The notes under the pieces: generated by a model | Databases searched by the model: none | What the model was told of the DNA's origin: nothing | What the model saw: only the letters and a program-made list of their open reading frames with translations | Part shown: positions 26,297-38,387 of the stretch, one piece after another | Position numbering within the stretch: the stretch's first letter is position 1 | Layout: the number at the start of each line of letters is the position of its first letter | Translations under genes and position numbers: made by a program | Origin: Chelydra serpentina | Lineage: Eukaryota > Chordata > Testudines > Chelydridae | Direction of reading: 5' to 3' | Assembly (NCBI GenBank): GCA_037349315.1 | Contig: JBAIAC010000033.1 | Span: 15,766,001 to 15,830,000, forward strand | Length of the DNA: 64,000 nucleotides

Positions 26297-26714
26297 GGTT
26301 ATGTCCACATTTATGGTGGTATGTAAGTGTATGGGCGCTGCTTGCCCCTCTAGTAGGGGTATACATAGTCATGTAGAGGGTGAGGAATTGTTAGGTGAGT
26401 AGAGTACTGACACTCCAGAACCTTGGGGTATGTATCCCCCATGGCTCTTTGTGTGCTCAACCAGTGCCTACTGCATCTACACTGCTATTTTTAGCAGCGT
26501 AATGTCCCCCTGCCGCCAGAGCCTTTCCCCTCAGCAGGGAAAGGCTACAGTAGCAGGGAAAGCTCTGAGGGCAGGAGGCAGAGGGAAAAAAGCTATAGCA
26601 GCTCCCTGCTTCCTTTGCCCCTGCCAGTTTCACTGCAATGTGGACACAGCCTGCTTTTCACTGCTGCATGTAGTTATATGTATCCTACATGCTACTGACA
26701 GTGTAGACTAGGCC
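26297..26714. mobile_element. MITE with Harbinger-like ends
   Basis: The left end is GGTTATGTCCACAT and the right end, on the minus strand, is GGCCTAGTCTACACTGTC. Both sides carry TCA, compatible with a 3-bp target duplication. The right end is close to the left end of the intact Harbinger element (GGCCAGGTCTACACT). The element is 418 bp and non-coding. Confidence 0.6.
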
Positions 26715-27639
26715 TCAAGAGCCACACCCAGAAAAGCAGGGGCCTGTGCACTCACTGAATTCTGGGCCTAAGTCCCCTTCGTCTAGGGCTGCTTTAAGTT
26801 ACAGCTGAATTGAATGGCGACCTGTGCCAACCCAGAATAACCAGAGCAAAGTGCTCTTCAACCTATCCCAGCACACCCCCATACCAAGGGCTGTAGAGGA
26901 GGTCAGAGAAAGGTTGCTGCACAGGCTGCCCTAGACCAGGTGGATTTCCTGGTGTTCATTCACTTGGGGTCATTGACTCTAATCAAAGCACAGAGCTGGA
27001 AGACCAGGATTCTGTTCCTGGCTCTTCAACAGACTTCATAAGTGAATTTGGGCACGCCATTTTCCACTTCTGTCCATTATTTCCCCCTTTCATAAAATGG
27101 AGGGTTTTTTTAATGCTTATCTGCCTGATGAAGGTGTTGTGGGACATTAAGATCTACACAGCGCTTTGAGGTTTTCAGATAGAAGACACTATGGGAAAAC
27201 AAAGTATTATTATTACTGCCTTAAATATACAGAAACCAAGAGTGTACAAATTAGGCATGCCCATTTGTACTGTATGATGTAATATAGCCACGTATTATTC
27301 CACCTAAATAGATATGCATTGTTGTAGCCGGGTTGGTCCCATGATATTAGAGAGATAAGGTGAGTAAGGTAATATGTACACTTAAATGGGCAGGCAGAGA
27401 GTAACAGGTCTCTCAGTAAGGTCCTCACATTTGGGTGCTGTGCTGGCCTAACTTTGACCCTTATCTCATAGCTGACATTGCAGCTACTTCAGCCATGGCA
27501 TGCGGGTGCTGGTATACCAGCAAAAGTTCCACCATGAGGTACCTCTGCCACGGATTATGCTGACATTGGCAAATCAAATTTCCTAGATGCAGCATAAACC
27601 AGAAGAAAATATACTGTCAACTGTGCAGAGAGAGGTAAA
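26715..27639. other. Intergenic sequence with a SINE fragment
   Basis: No gene was seen. A partial copy of the 19683-19910 repeat (gttgtagccgggttggtccc ... gtaatatgta) lies at about 27313-27377. Confidence 0.5.
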
Positions 27640-27814
27640 TAATAGAATATCAGGGTTAGAAGGGACCTTAGGAGGACATCTAGTCCAACCCCCTGCTCAA
27701 AGCAGGACCAATCCCCATTTTTTGCCCCAGATCCCTAAATGGTCCCCTCAAGGATTGAACTCACAATGCTGGATTTAGCAGGTCCATGCTCAAACCACTG
27801 AGCTATCCCTCCCC
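27640..27814 (-). mobile_element. tRNA-derived SINE, minus strand
   Basis: The minus strand starts with a tRNA-like head: A box TAGCTCAGTGG (plus 27795-27805) and B box GAGTTCAATCC (27752-27762), the RNA polymerase III internal promoter. The body continues to the CR1-like 3' tail ending at tagaatatca. Three copies lie in this window, all minus strand. This is a retroposon, not a functional tRNA: the anticodon arm and acceptor stem are not maintained. Confidence 0.85.
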
Positions 27815-28475
27815 ATGAAATAGCTGGAAGAAATGAAGTGCATATAGTTTTGAGAAATTTTAAAAATAAATTTTCCTTATTTAAAACAGCACATCATTTT
27901 TATATTCTGGTGCTGAGTTGTTTTGTTTTTTTTGTTGATAGCTTTACTCCTCTCCATTTGTTATATAGAAGTGGTATTCATTTATTTATATTTAATTTTC
28001 TAATGAATTGAAGAGATGGATATTAAGCTTTATTCTCCATTATTTTTGGTAAGATTGTCTCTGAATCTTGAAAGTTTGGATATCTTTTCAAGAAGAAACT
28101 TTGGTCACTTGGGGTAAATCAATTGGGTAAAGCATGCAGATCTACTCCCTAGGAAGTATTTTTGAAGGTGTAACATCTCTGTTGCTTATACGCAGACATA
28201 CAGATACACTTATCTGTCTTCTTGATTGCTTGTATTTTCCATTTAGTGACACCTAGTGGCTAGACGCGTAAGTGATCTCTCAAGACCGGTGATTAATACA
28301 AGCTGAATTTTTAGAAGGTTGTGGGGGAAAGAGGCAAAGGGAAAGGCTTTATAACAAACTGTAGCCTTATTTGGGACCTGATTTTGCAACTGTTATTCAC
28401 TATGAGTAGTATTTACTTGTGCAAATAGTCCTATAGTCTTCAGTGGAACTATTGACATGAGTGAAAAATACTCAT
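27815..28475. other. Intergenic sequence, nothing supported
   Basis: AT-rich with no recognisable exon. The foldback-type fragment near 28380-28475 merges into the inverted duplication that follows. Confidence 0.45.
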
Positions 28476-28719
28476 GAGATAACAAACACATGTTAATGAC
28501 GAGAGACTGGGGTGAAATCCTGGCCCCATTCAAGTTGATGGGAGTTTGGCCATTAATTTCAGTGGGACCAGGATTTCACCCCTGGAGCAGAAAGCATTCC
28601 TCAGTTAGTGAATTCTACAAAGGGTGGCATGAATGTCAGATAGTTGAAGGCCTGGTTACACCTCTATCAGCAGACAAAACTCTCTTGGGGTTATGCAGCC
28701 TAGGCAGATATAATACTGG
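28476..28719 (+). repeat. Left arm of a 240-bp inverted duplication
   Basis: This stretch matches the reverse complement of 31986-32221 almost end to end (gagata-caaacacatgttaatga ... gcagatataa-actgg), with roughly one mismatch in nine by eye and one short indel region. Each arm also has an internal palindrome built on ggtgaaatcc / ggatttcacc. The arms may be two copies of one interspersed family or one inverted segmental duplication. Confidence 0.8.
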
Positions 28720-29829
28720 TAGCCATTGTCCCTCCCTAATACTTCCTTCTGCCCTGCACCTATGGAGAATGAAGGATTGGGAGAAAGAAGCCACTTACTC
28801 CCTCTTCTCCCATTAGCAGAACAGGAAGGATTTCGGTTTCTGAGATAATGGCAGTTAAAATAGCTTTTTGATATCAACTTAGCTAATAATAAATAATAAA
28901 GATTTTTAGGGAAATTCAGTGTTTCAAAAAGAGTCCTGAAGATCTTAGCATTTCTCATATATTAAACAGTGATTTAAACAAAGGTATTGGAAGTAGAATC
29001 TCAAATATTCATTTGTATTATGCTCTTCTTGGTCCCCATGTGTAGTTCCACTGCTGCCAATAGGAGTTGCCTGCAGGGTTCAATGACATGGTGGACAGGA
29101 TAAAGTTCACAAACTAAATGGAATGATCATGTAATGTGCAGAATAGAGGATATACTTACGGGCATTATAGGAAAACACATAGGCCATCATATGGATGCTG
29201 TAACCCTGCTAAGGGGACTCAGATCGCCCAAAAAGCAAGTTAGAACTATTTGTGTTCTTGTCCTCTTGGCCAGAAGTATCTTTTCTTGCAGGTGGGAGGT
29301 GAGGGTGGAGGAGAGAATTGGGATAATTGAGGTTTACCTACATTCTTATTTTGGGCCCAGTTCTGCCACTTTTATTCACATGGAGCAGTGTCACTGAAAT
29401 CAGTAGCTTCGTTGTAAGCAATCCATTCAGAAAGTCAAACTCAGGAGTGATGGTTGCATGCATAAGAATACTCCCCAAAACCATGGGAAATGGCATCCAC
29501 TTGAGATTTATATGTAGGACAAGATACAAAGGCCAGGATAACCAGTTTGAAACATAGCATAGGTGAAATGAATGCTCTGGAAAGGAACTTGTATTGAGTT
29601 TCACAAATATCTGTTGGACTACTTGTGGAGTAAGGTATTCCATATGAGTAGGGGCAGCAGAATCTGACCCTAATAAAAAACAATACAGTGTAAACTGATT
29701 ATCCAAATCCCAGGCTATACAAAACATGTTTCTGTTTCCCAAATAAGTAAAAATAGTTACGCCTGTGTAGGATCGACAACTGAAACTAATATACAGAATT
29801 TTATGGAAACCAAAATTTGTCGTGATGTT
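28720..29829. other. Intergenic sequence, nothing supported
   Basis: Short chance frames only. An old foldback-type fragment lies near 29350-29410. No gene was recognised. Confidence 0.45.
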
Positions 29830-31333
29830 TGTGACAGGTTACTCCCCGACTCCAGAGTGCCACCTGACGTACTGGAGTCTCCCTGAGCCAACCTATTCCA
29901 CCAGCCTGGGCTCCCTCATCCTGTCCTGCTGGGCCAGGCCCTCAAGCCTCCACTAGCACACACACACACACACACACACAGGTAGAGCAACACCCAGCTA
30001 CAAAAAGACACAGACACAGACACTGAGATCAGCTGTGTGTGGGAAGACTCAGCTCGGGGATTGCCCAGTACTCAAACGCACACCCCCTCTGGAGTTTAAA
30101 CCCAAAATTGTATTGTCTTGCGTGGCACATAAATCTATACAAGGTAACTTCCCCCTCCCTCAGTGTGGAAAAAGTTATGCACAGCTTTATGCACAGTTCC
30201 CCGCCCCACCAGTTATGAATTAAACAAACTGGTTTTAGAATAAACAAAAAAACCCAAGTTATTAACTACAAAAGGTAGATTGTAAGTGATTATAAACGAT
30301 AGCAAACAGATTAAAGCAGATTACTGAGCAAATAAAACAAACACGCAAGCTAGGCTTAATACACTAAAGAAATTGGCTACAAATAGTAATTTCTCACCCT
30401 AAATGTTGTTTTATGGAGGCTGCAGAATTACTTGAGGACAAACTGCCCTTGCTAGCATCTTAACATTTCAAGTATATCCTTCACGGGCCACACACCATTC
30501 CTAGTCTGGATTCAGTACTCCCCGCCCCCTTTCCCCTTTGTCTTTGTTTCTTAGGGCTTGTATACACTGGCACGTTACATCTCTGCAACTTTCTTGTTCA
30601 GGGGTGTGAAAAAATATCCCCCTGAGCTCAGCAAGTTTCAGCGCTGTAAAGCGCCAGTGCAGGGAGCCGTGCTCACAGCGCTGGTAGCTACGCCCCTCGT
30701 GGAGGTGGGTTTTTTTTAGAGTGCTGGGAGAACTCTCTCCCAGCGCTCTGCCACGACTACACAAGCTAGGTTAAAGATGTTGCCAGAGTAGACTTAGCCC
30801 TTAGATGTTTCCACAGTCATCCTGGTGGGGATTCAGTGAAGAAAGAACCAAGATTAACTCACTCCCCAGCCTTAATTAGGATTTGCATAGGGCGGGAATC
30901 CTTTGTTTCCCAGTTTAACCCCCACCTCTCCTTAGTGGAAAAACACTAGAAGTCCAAGATGGTGTCCAGTACCAGATGACATGATCACCTGACTCTGCAG
31001 TGTCAAAGCAGCTTCCCAGGAACATTCTCAGGAAGGAGAGAGATTAGCATCTTCAAAGTCCTATTGTTCTCCCTAATGGCCTATCCAGGCTGATTGCATT
31101 CTGTCTGGTAAGCATTCCCCAGGTGCAAACACAGTTGTAATTGTTACATATTTCATAGTCCTAACTTTAGATACAAAATTGATACAGGCATACAAATAGG
31201 ATAATCATATTCAGTAAATCATAACCTTTCCAATGATATCTCACATGTCCCATCTTGCCTAAAATACACTTTAGTTATGCCATATTCATATTATAATGAT
31301 ATTTCTATGAAGAATATGGGGTGTAGCATCACA
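29830..31333 (-). mobile_element. Solo LTR, minus strand
   Basis: On the minus strand the block begins TGTGATGC (31333) and ends CTGTCACA (29830). The flanks ATGTT (29825-29829) and ATATT (31334-31338) are a 4-of-5 match to a 5-bp target duplication. No internal coding region remains, so it is a solo LTR of 1504 bp including a 247-bp MITE at 30554-30800. It contains a (CA)12 tract at 29957-29980. The terminal pattern resembles the LTRs at 2167-3296 and 62634-63763. Confidence 0.65.
30554..30800. mobile_element. Harbinger-type MITE inside the solo LTR
   Basis: Ends GGGCTTGTATACACT and, on the other strand, GGGCTAAGTCTACTCT are flanked on both sides by TTA (30551-30553 and 30801-30803). The body (tttcagcgctgtaa, ggggtgtgaaaaaa) is shared with the element at 36025-36243. 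It is 247 bp, non-coding, and younger than the LTR it sits in. Confidence 0.78.
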
Positions 31334-31985
31334 ATATTATTCATTATAAAAATCCTGCTATCTATACTCAAAGCAATTGTAGTTCACCTATATTAAGAAG
31401 AAATGAAATAGAAAAGAAAAAGGAAGAGAGAGACAGGGACGATAAAGAGAGGAAAAATAGGAATGAGAAGTGAAAGCCAAGGATGGAGTGGAGATGTTGT
31501 AGCAATTAATTAATCAGTAGGCTTTGGAATCAGACTATTTTGGTCATTTTCACACAACTCCCCCCATTTCAAGGATAATAAACATAAGGAATAAGTTATC
31601 TGGCCAGATGAAATGAGTAAGAAACTGCCAGATTTCAACAAACAACTTATTTCACCAAGATTTCACCTGATTTCTAGAGACACCTATTTCAAGAAACACT
31701 AGACCTCTAGGGATTTTTAAGCACATGTGCTCATTTATGAAGATTGAAATGTCTGGAGAAGAAATAGAGGGAAATGCGATTAGGGTAAACACTAAAAAGA
31801 ATCAGACTTATTTATTGTGGCTGGCTTTATTCTCTGTTCATTCTGAATATTCCACAATATTACTGCCCTCTTTCAGCCTTTCCCTCTAGACCTTGGATAC
31901 ATTATTGTCGCAAATGATTTCCAATACCCCCCAGGCTAAGGCCCATATTCTGCAATCATTACTCATGCTGAATGAGTATTATTAT
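31334..31985. other. Intergenic spacer with purine-rich tract
   Basis: A stretch at about 31390-31475 is almost entirely A and G. No gene was seen. Confidence 0.45.
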
Positions 31986-32221
31986 CCAGTGTTATATCTG
32001 CCTAGACTGTATAACCCCAAGAGAGTTTGGCCTGCTGGTAGAGGTGTAGCCAGGCCTTCAGCTTCAGCTTCATCCCTTTCGGAATTTACTAACTGAGGGA
32101 TGCTTTCTGCTCCAGGGGTGAAATCCTGGCCACACTGAAATTAATGGCCAAACTCCCATCAACTTCAGTGGGGACCGGATTTCATCCCAGTCTCTCATCA
32201 TTAACATGTGTTTGCTATCTC
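31986..32221 (-). repeat. Right arm of the 240-bp inverted duplication
   Basis: Reverse-complement partner of 28476-28719; about 3.27 kb separates the arms, and that gap contains the 1.5-kb solo LTR. If the LTR came later, the original spacing was about 1.75 kb. Confidence 0.8.
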
Positions 32222-35200
32222 TCCATTCCCACTGCCAGCATGAATCCATCAATGAAAGGCAAGATTATATGCAGCAAGGAAGTGGTAGAGGTGGAAATAG
32301 AATCCAGATTACCTGATTTCCATCCAATGACCTATTTACTAGATCACACTGATCTAGTTGATATACCTGAAATGGCATCTCCAGTCCTTTAACTTCACAA
32401 AACATTGCATGTCCTCACTTCCAAAAAGTCTGTGAGATTTCCTGCAGCAGTGGGGCAACTGCAGGTGCTTGAGATGTTGTTATTTTGTTCAGTTATTCTG
32501 ATTAGACGGGTGTGCCTGATACTTTACAAAAGGTGGGGGATCTTTGGTTTTGACTTTGGGTTTCAGGAAGAGACGAGGTTGGGCATCTGGATAAAAGAAG
32601 CTCTGTGGAATTTAAACTGGTTCTAAGCTACTGAGAAGTCAGGCCCATCAATCTGTTGAGTCCAAGAAAAATATAAAAGTGTAAGACAATCTCTGTGTGC
32701 CTCTTGGAACTTTTCAGAGACTGAGTTGGAGGATTTTCCCAAAGTCACCTAAAGAGGCATTATAAGTTAGTACGAAGGGGTTGAGAGTAAGAAAAGCAAA
32801 GGACATTACTATCAACATATGCAATTTGCTCTGTCATTCTTAATTAGTATTATTTAGCTACCTGACAGCAAAATACTTAGCTGAAAACCTTCAACGATAC
32901 ATATCTGGAACAAATGTCATATAAAATACAAACATTAACTGGGCAGGATATCGTGCTACATTAACATCATAGAATCAAAGTACTACGTGTAGCAAGTAAA
33001 CCCACATTCTTTATCTGGATGACAATGTATATTCACACAATATTAAATAAACCACGTAAGTATCATTACAACTATAATTCAAACTGACAAAAAAAACGAT
33101 CATTCAAACTTAAGAATGACAGTGTGTAATTAATTAACTTAACCTATTTTCCTAAATGCAACTGTACTAAATCAGTGTTCAATACCACACTTTGTGCCTA
33201 CCGCAATATCCTACCAAAACAAGATGGTTAATGACTGAAGGAGGCCTAGATGAGCTCTGGATTCAAACTGTGGATAACCGGTGTTTGAAGAGCTACATAT
33301 ACAATTATATTTTGAATTAGCAACCTACTACAAACTGCTTTGTGTCACTATATGCAATTACCAAATTGGGATTGATTTGACAAAGTTGGCCATCTCTAAT
33401 GGTCATTTCTGAAACATCCTACTGAAATGTAACCTACTCAGAATTGCATCAACATTTCATTTGTGGGGGCACAAAAAGCTCAAAGAGGCCTGGCCTCCAC
33501 CTGACTGAAAATATGCCATTAAAAGCTAAGCTATTTTGAATTATAAACAAAATAAGTGAATACATACATACATACATACAAAGGAGTCTGAAACAACAGA
33601 TTTCTAGTATTTTTAAAAATGGTTTTCTTCTGTTTTTCATTCCCCTTCCCCACTAAAATTTAGATTTTTTTAAAATCAAAATTTCATTGTAATTTCAGAA
33701 TGGGAAAATGACATGAAAACATCATTGAGTTTTATTCTGCTGTTTAAGCATTTTTAAATTCTACTTTTCATCAATTTTTTGCCCAGCTCTGTGCATTCTC
33801 TCTGTAAGGCTACAGCCAGAGAAAGTGACTTCTCTTAAAAAAAAAAAAAAAGTACGTCCCTGCGGCTGAAATCTTATTTAGCCAAATTTAACCCCAAAGT
33901 AAACTGTTAGGGCAAGTTAAGAACCCTTTTAAAAAGGGTGTGGTGTATTACCACGGACAAAATCAGGTCTAAATATAATTCAGCTATAACTAACAGCTTC
34001 CATACTTTAGCTGAGCAAAACAAATAGTTAATAGGATTCAACTAGATTCTTTATTCAGGTAAACTCACAAAAATGCAACAGTTAAAGCCATCTTATTCCC
34101 GTCAACCATTTTCCTGTTGCTCCCTCTAGTGTTTTCCAGTATATATTGTATTTACTTCTCATGAATCTTTACAATTAGAGTAGATTCAGTAAAGTGATTA
34201 TTGTATTTGTTGTTATTCTGGAATTACTCTATGTGCTTGGACTTAGAGGCTATTGCATTATTCTCCTCTACAAAAATCATGATAGCTTGCAATTAGTAAA
34301 TCCACTAGAAGAAAGAGAGGAAAAGCAATGGAATTCTGTATTAGTAGGCATTTCTTTACCTTAATTCCAGAATGCAACAAGAAAAAAATACATTTTTCAA
34401 CCATGTATCCTACCCCAATTTGTGAAATTGCGTTTATTCTCATAAAAGCAGTGATTTAATCAACAGTATCCTTAAATATTCAGAAGTGTATCCGGTGGTG
34501 TATATGCCTGTAGTTTATATTAGCAAAACAGTAGCTTTATTGACATGAATTGTGACATATTTCATCAATATTTCATCACATTAGACATATAATAAATCCT
34601 CAGTCCTTGACAACTCTGCCCTGATGTAATCTAAGCTAATGCTGTTTTGTTACAATATGCTGACATCTGTCAACAACATTGTTAACCACTAATTGGTGTT
34701 CTTCATCCCAAGAACAAGTCCTGATTGCTAATGGAGGCCAGACGAATATTTTACTCTGCTAAAGAGTTACTTTGTCTCCTGCCCATTTTGGTGAAGGGGG
34801 ACTCCTTAACTTAAAGGGAAGATAGTATAGGAAATGAATTAATTGATTACAATAATTATGATGATGAATATGATGAGAATATAGGGGCTGAAAGTTAGGG
34901 TTAATTACGTCAATTGAGACTTTCAATTGACTTCTGTGGGCTTTGGACCAGGTCCATAATGCTTTCCACTTACTTAGAACCTTTAATTTGAAGATCTTGA
35001 AATATTTTTCAAAACTAAGTATTATTAACCCCAGTTTACAAATAACTAAATTTAGCTAGAGAGATTAGGAGCCTAAAGTCCTTTGTGAATCTAGCTCCTA
35101 ACTGCTTCCTCAAGCCCCTTAATCCAATATTTAGGCTCCAATATCTATGGCTGACCTGGGTTAGGTGCTTAACTCAAGGCGAGGGCTCACAGCTGGGAAT

Positions 35201-35230
35201 CCCAAGTGGAGGGAGGTGCTTATCAGGGCC
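32222..35230. other. Intergenic sequence, nothing supported
   Basis: AT-rich. Simple repeats: (TACA)5 at 33561-33580 and a 15-A run at 33837-33851. No gene or complete mobile element was recognised. Confidence 0.5.
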
Positions 35231-35900
35231 AGCATGTCCACTAGGCGACCCTAGGCGGTCGCCTAGGGCGGCAGGATTTGGGGGGCGGCATTTCGCCACC
35301 CTCGGTGGCATTTCGGTGGCAACTCATTTCTCGGCGGCGATTCGGCGGCAAGAAAAGCAGCCGCCAAAACGCTGCCAAGAACGCAGCTTCAGAGGAGCTG
35401 CTGCCGAAGCGCTGCCGATGATGGTGGAGGAGCGCTGCCGCCTATGGCGGCAAAAGCCCTGGCGCCACTCCTGGTGCCAATGGCCCAGATCCCCAAAGGT
35501 ATTTAGACTTCTAAGTTGATCTGAGCCAAGGTGCCGAAGTTTCTTTGAGGATCAGAGCCCTGATGCATTTCATTCCTGGCTGGTGTAGGTGGTCACCTGC
35601 TCACAAGGGTGCCAGAATAGGAGGAATCAGGGGGCTATGGGCCCCATCACTTTTTACCAGCCATAAAGGTGACTGATGGAGAGGAGCAGGGAAGAGGCAG
35701 GATGGGAGCAGGGTTTTGGGAAAAGAGCGGCGCAGGGAAGGGGCAGCGCAAAAGCAGGGGCTCAAGAGAAGGGGCAGTGCAAGAATGGGGCCTCGGAGGG
35801 AATGGGGGCTCGGGGAGAAGGGGTGGTGCAGGTGCAGGGCTACGATTTGGGTGTCTGTGAGCCCCCCACTTTTAGGGTGCTTTTGCCACTCCTGGCTGCT
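35231..35900. repeat. Two GC-rich unclassified interspersed sequences
   Basis: 35231-35480 is rich in ggcgg/cgccgc with phrases such as cctaggcggtcgcctagg. 35605-35890 is G/A-rich with repeated ggggcagcgcaa-like units. Both contrast with their AT-rich flanks and look like inserted repeats, but clear ends were not found. Open frames across them follow from GC content and are not genes. Confidence 0.4.
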
Positions 35901-36024
35901 CACCTTGCTCGATTCTGAGAATCCCTATCTAGGAACCTAACTCTCCCCATGCATTGTATGGGGAGCCTGGGCACCTAAGTCAAAATTGGGAACTCCAGCA
36001 GGGCACCTAGTTTGCAACGCCTAA

Positions 36025-36243
36025 GGGTTTGTCTACACTGGCACTTTACAGCGCTGAAACTTTCTCATTCCGGGGTGTGAAAAAACACTCCCCTGAGCTC
36101 TGCAAGTTTCAGCGCTGTGACGTGCCAGTATAGACAGTGCACCAGTGCTGGTAGCTACACCCCTTGTCTATAGTGTCTATACTGGCACGTTACAGCCACG
36201 TGACTACATAAGCCACATTAACATTGCCAGTGAAGAGGTGCCC
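36025..36243. mobile_element. Harbinger-type MITE
   Basis: The left end GGGTTTGTCTACACTGG is preceded by TAA (36022-36024), and the right end gtgccc is followed by TAA (36244-36246). The body is shared with 30554-30800, with an added internal piece repeating tctatactggcacgttacag. It is 219 bp and non-coding. Confidence 0.75.
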
Positions 36244-36296
36244 TAAGTCCCCTTTGTGAATCTAGCCCCAAGTATCTTGCACATGATCATTGTTAC

Positions 36297-37807
36297 TGTG
36301 GTGCCAACTGGCAATAAGCTCCCTGTTCTTTACAAGCAACTCCTGTCTCAGACCTGACAAAGTCACTACACCTAATATACCACTTTCATGGTACTTATCC
36401 ATAAAGGATAGCATGTGAGGTCTCTACTGAAAGCTTGCAACCTATTGATACTCATAGCCATTGTGAGATGTGTGTATGGACAATAGTTAAGGAATAATGT
36501 AACTATTTAAAATTATGTTCTTGTGGTCTTGAAGTGAAAGTGAGTTACCAGGGAGTCACATGCAGAGGCGCCAACTTCCCCCAGCGCCGATGGGTGCTTG
36601 CGCCCCCCAGCCCCGCCCCAACTCCACCCCTTCCCCGCCCCAATTCCAATCTCTTCCCCAAAGTCCCCACTCAACTCCGCCCCCTCCCTGCCCCTATTGG
36701 TCCCCTTCCCCAAATCGCCGCCCTGGCCCTGCCTCCTCCCCTGCGCGCGCCACATTCTCCCCTCCCTCCCAGCCACGCGAATCAGCTGTTTCACGCACAA
36801 GTGCTGGCAGGGAGCAGGGAGAAGCAGGACCCGGCGGTGTGCTCAGGGGAGGAGTCGGAGTCGGAGCAGAGGGGGGCGGGGCGGGGAGCTGCCGGTGGGT
36901 GCTCTGCACTCACCAATTTTTCTCCGTGAGTGCTCCAGCCCCGGAGCACCCACGGAGTCGGCGCCTATGGTCACATGTCTTAGTGAAGGCCCATTCAAGC
37001 AGGAGGGAATTTCACCCCTCCCTGGCTATCTGATTATGTAATGTATTGCTCAATTGTCTATCTTTGCAGCAACCCAGAAAAGTCAATTGAAAACCATCAA
37101 AGACAAACTACAAACATCAAAACTACTTGGAGGTGAAAAAGATTGAAAAGACATTGAGGGGAGTGCCCTATCTGTGAATAACAACAAAAGACTGTCAGTG
37201 GAGAAGGACACTCTGGATCCCTTCACTTTATGAAGTACCTTGATGAGTGGGGTTGGTTCATGAAAGACATGCTCCTAGCTCCTTGGGACTAACATGTCCT
37301 GCAAAAGACTGAACTTTGGGGTGAGAATCTCTACTTTATTAGCTAGGAAATGTAACTATTAATAAGTGTAGACCCTACTTCACAATTTATTATTTTGTTT
37401 TACATGTAACCATTTGTTTCTATCACTCATATTTGTTTTTATCTGAATCTCTACTCTTTCTTAAATAAATGTAATACAGGAGCAGTGGTCTAAGGTAAAA
37501 CTGTCAAACTGGGGTATGTTGTTACTTTGGGAATACAGGATCTGGGAATTCTGCGGGTGTCTGGTGATCAGGGGCTGGATACCACATGTGGACACACTTT
37601 GAAGGGACTCGGGGACTGGGGTGCATCTACTGTCAACCTGCTAGGCAAAAGCAAGGCTGGTATAGACCAGAAGAGAGTGCTTGAGTGGCTGACAGGCAGT
37701 TTGTGTTAGGGAGCCAACACCCAGCTAACATAGGCAAGACTCCCTTGGGCTGGAGGCAGGTGGCAACAAGGTGACCCTCAGTCCTGGGTGCTCTGAGAGG
37801 TGTCACA
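36297..37807 (+). mobile_element. Possible LTR, plus strand, split by a hAT insertion
   Basis: The block starts tgtggtgcc and ends ggtgtcaca, a TGTG/CACA pairing, and has AATAAA within 37440-37475. Flanks (gttac / gtcaa) are only a weak duplication. LTR nature is inferred from ends and layout; a 407-bp element is inserted at 36563-36969. Confidence 0.4.
36563..36969. mobile_element. hAT-type non-autonomous element with perfect 8-bp TSD
   Basis: The left end CAGAGGCGCCAACTT and the right end, on the minus strand, CATAGGCGCCGACTC form imperfect terminal inverted repeats. Both sides carry an exact GTCACATG (36555-36562 and 36970-36977). An 8-bp duplication and CA(G/T)-start ends are hallmarks of hAT elements. 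The interior is C-rich then G-rich and non-coding. Confidence 0.85.
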
Positions 37808-38387
37808 GTCAAAGTAAATCAGTGGCAGAGCTGGAATTAGAATATAGGCCTCCTCATTCCCAGTTGCACATATTAAACTACCTAACAATGGACAATACAT
37901 TATGAAAAAATTCTCAATTAATACCACTAGTAGTTGAGGTCATGACTCTACCACCCACAGAGAAAAGGCCCCTATGTCCCATCCCACCCACCGCACCCCA
38001 GCCTGTCCACTGCACATCCCCTTTCCCTGTATTATCCTTGGATTTGTGGAGTGCCCTTGCAGGCCATGATCAGCCTTAGGCCAGGTCTACACTAGGACTT
38101 TATGTCGAATTTATCAGCGTTAACTCGATTTAATCCCTCACCCGTCCACATTAGGAAGCAGTTTATTTCGACATTAAGGGCTCCTTGAATCGATTTCGGT
38201 ACTCCACCCTGACGAGGGGAGTAGCGCCAAATTCGAAATGGGCATGTCGAATGCGAGGTACTGTGGACGGAATTCGACGCTAATAGCTCGGGGAGCTATC
38301 CCACAGTGCACCACTCGGTGGACGCTCAGGGCAGTATTGTGTACTCGGATGCTCTGACCTGCCACTCAGAGAAATCCCCGCGAAAAT

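Noticed and set aside
27752..27814. Possible tRNA gene on the minus strand (A and B boxes present)
   Set aside because: No maintained cloverleaf or anticodon loop, and the same head occurs with a LINE-like tail in two other places: it is a SINE.
36513..37041. Frames up to 157 residues rich in Pro/Ser/Gly
   Set aside because: They cover the C/G-rich hAT-type element; opposite-strand frames of equal length show this is composition.
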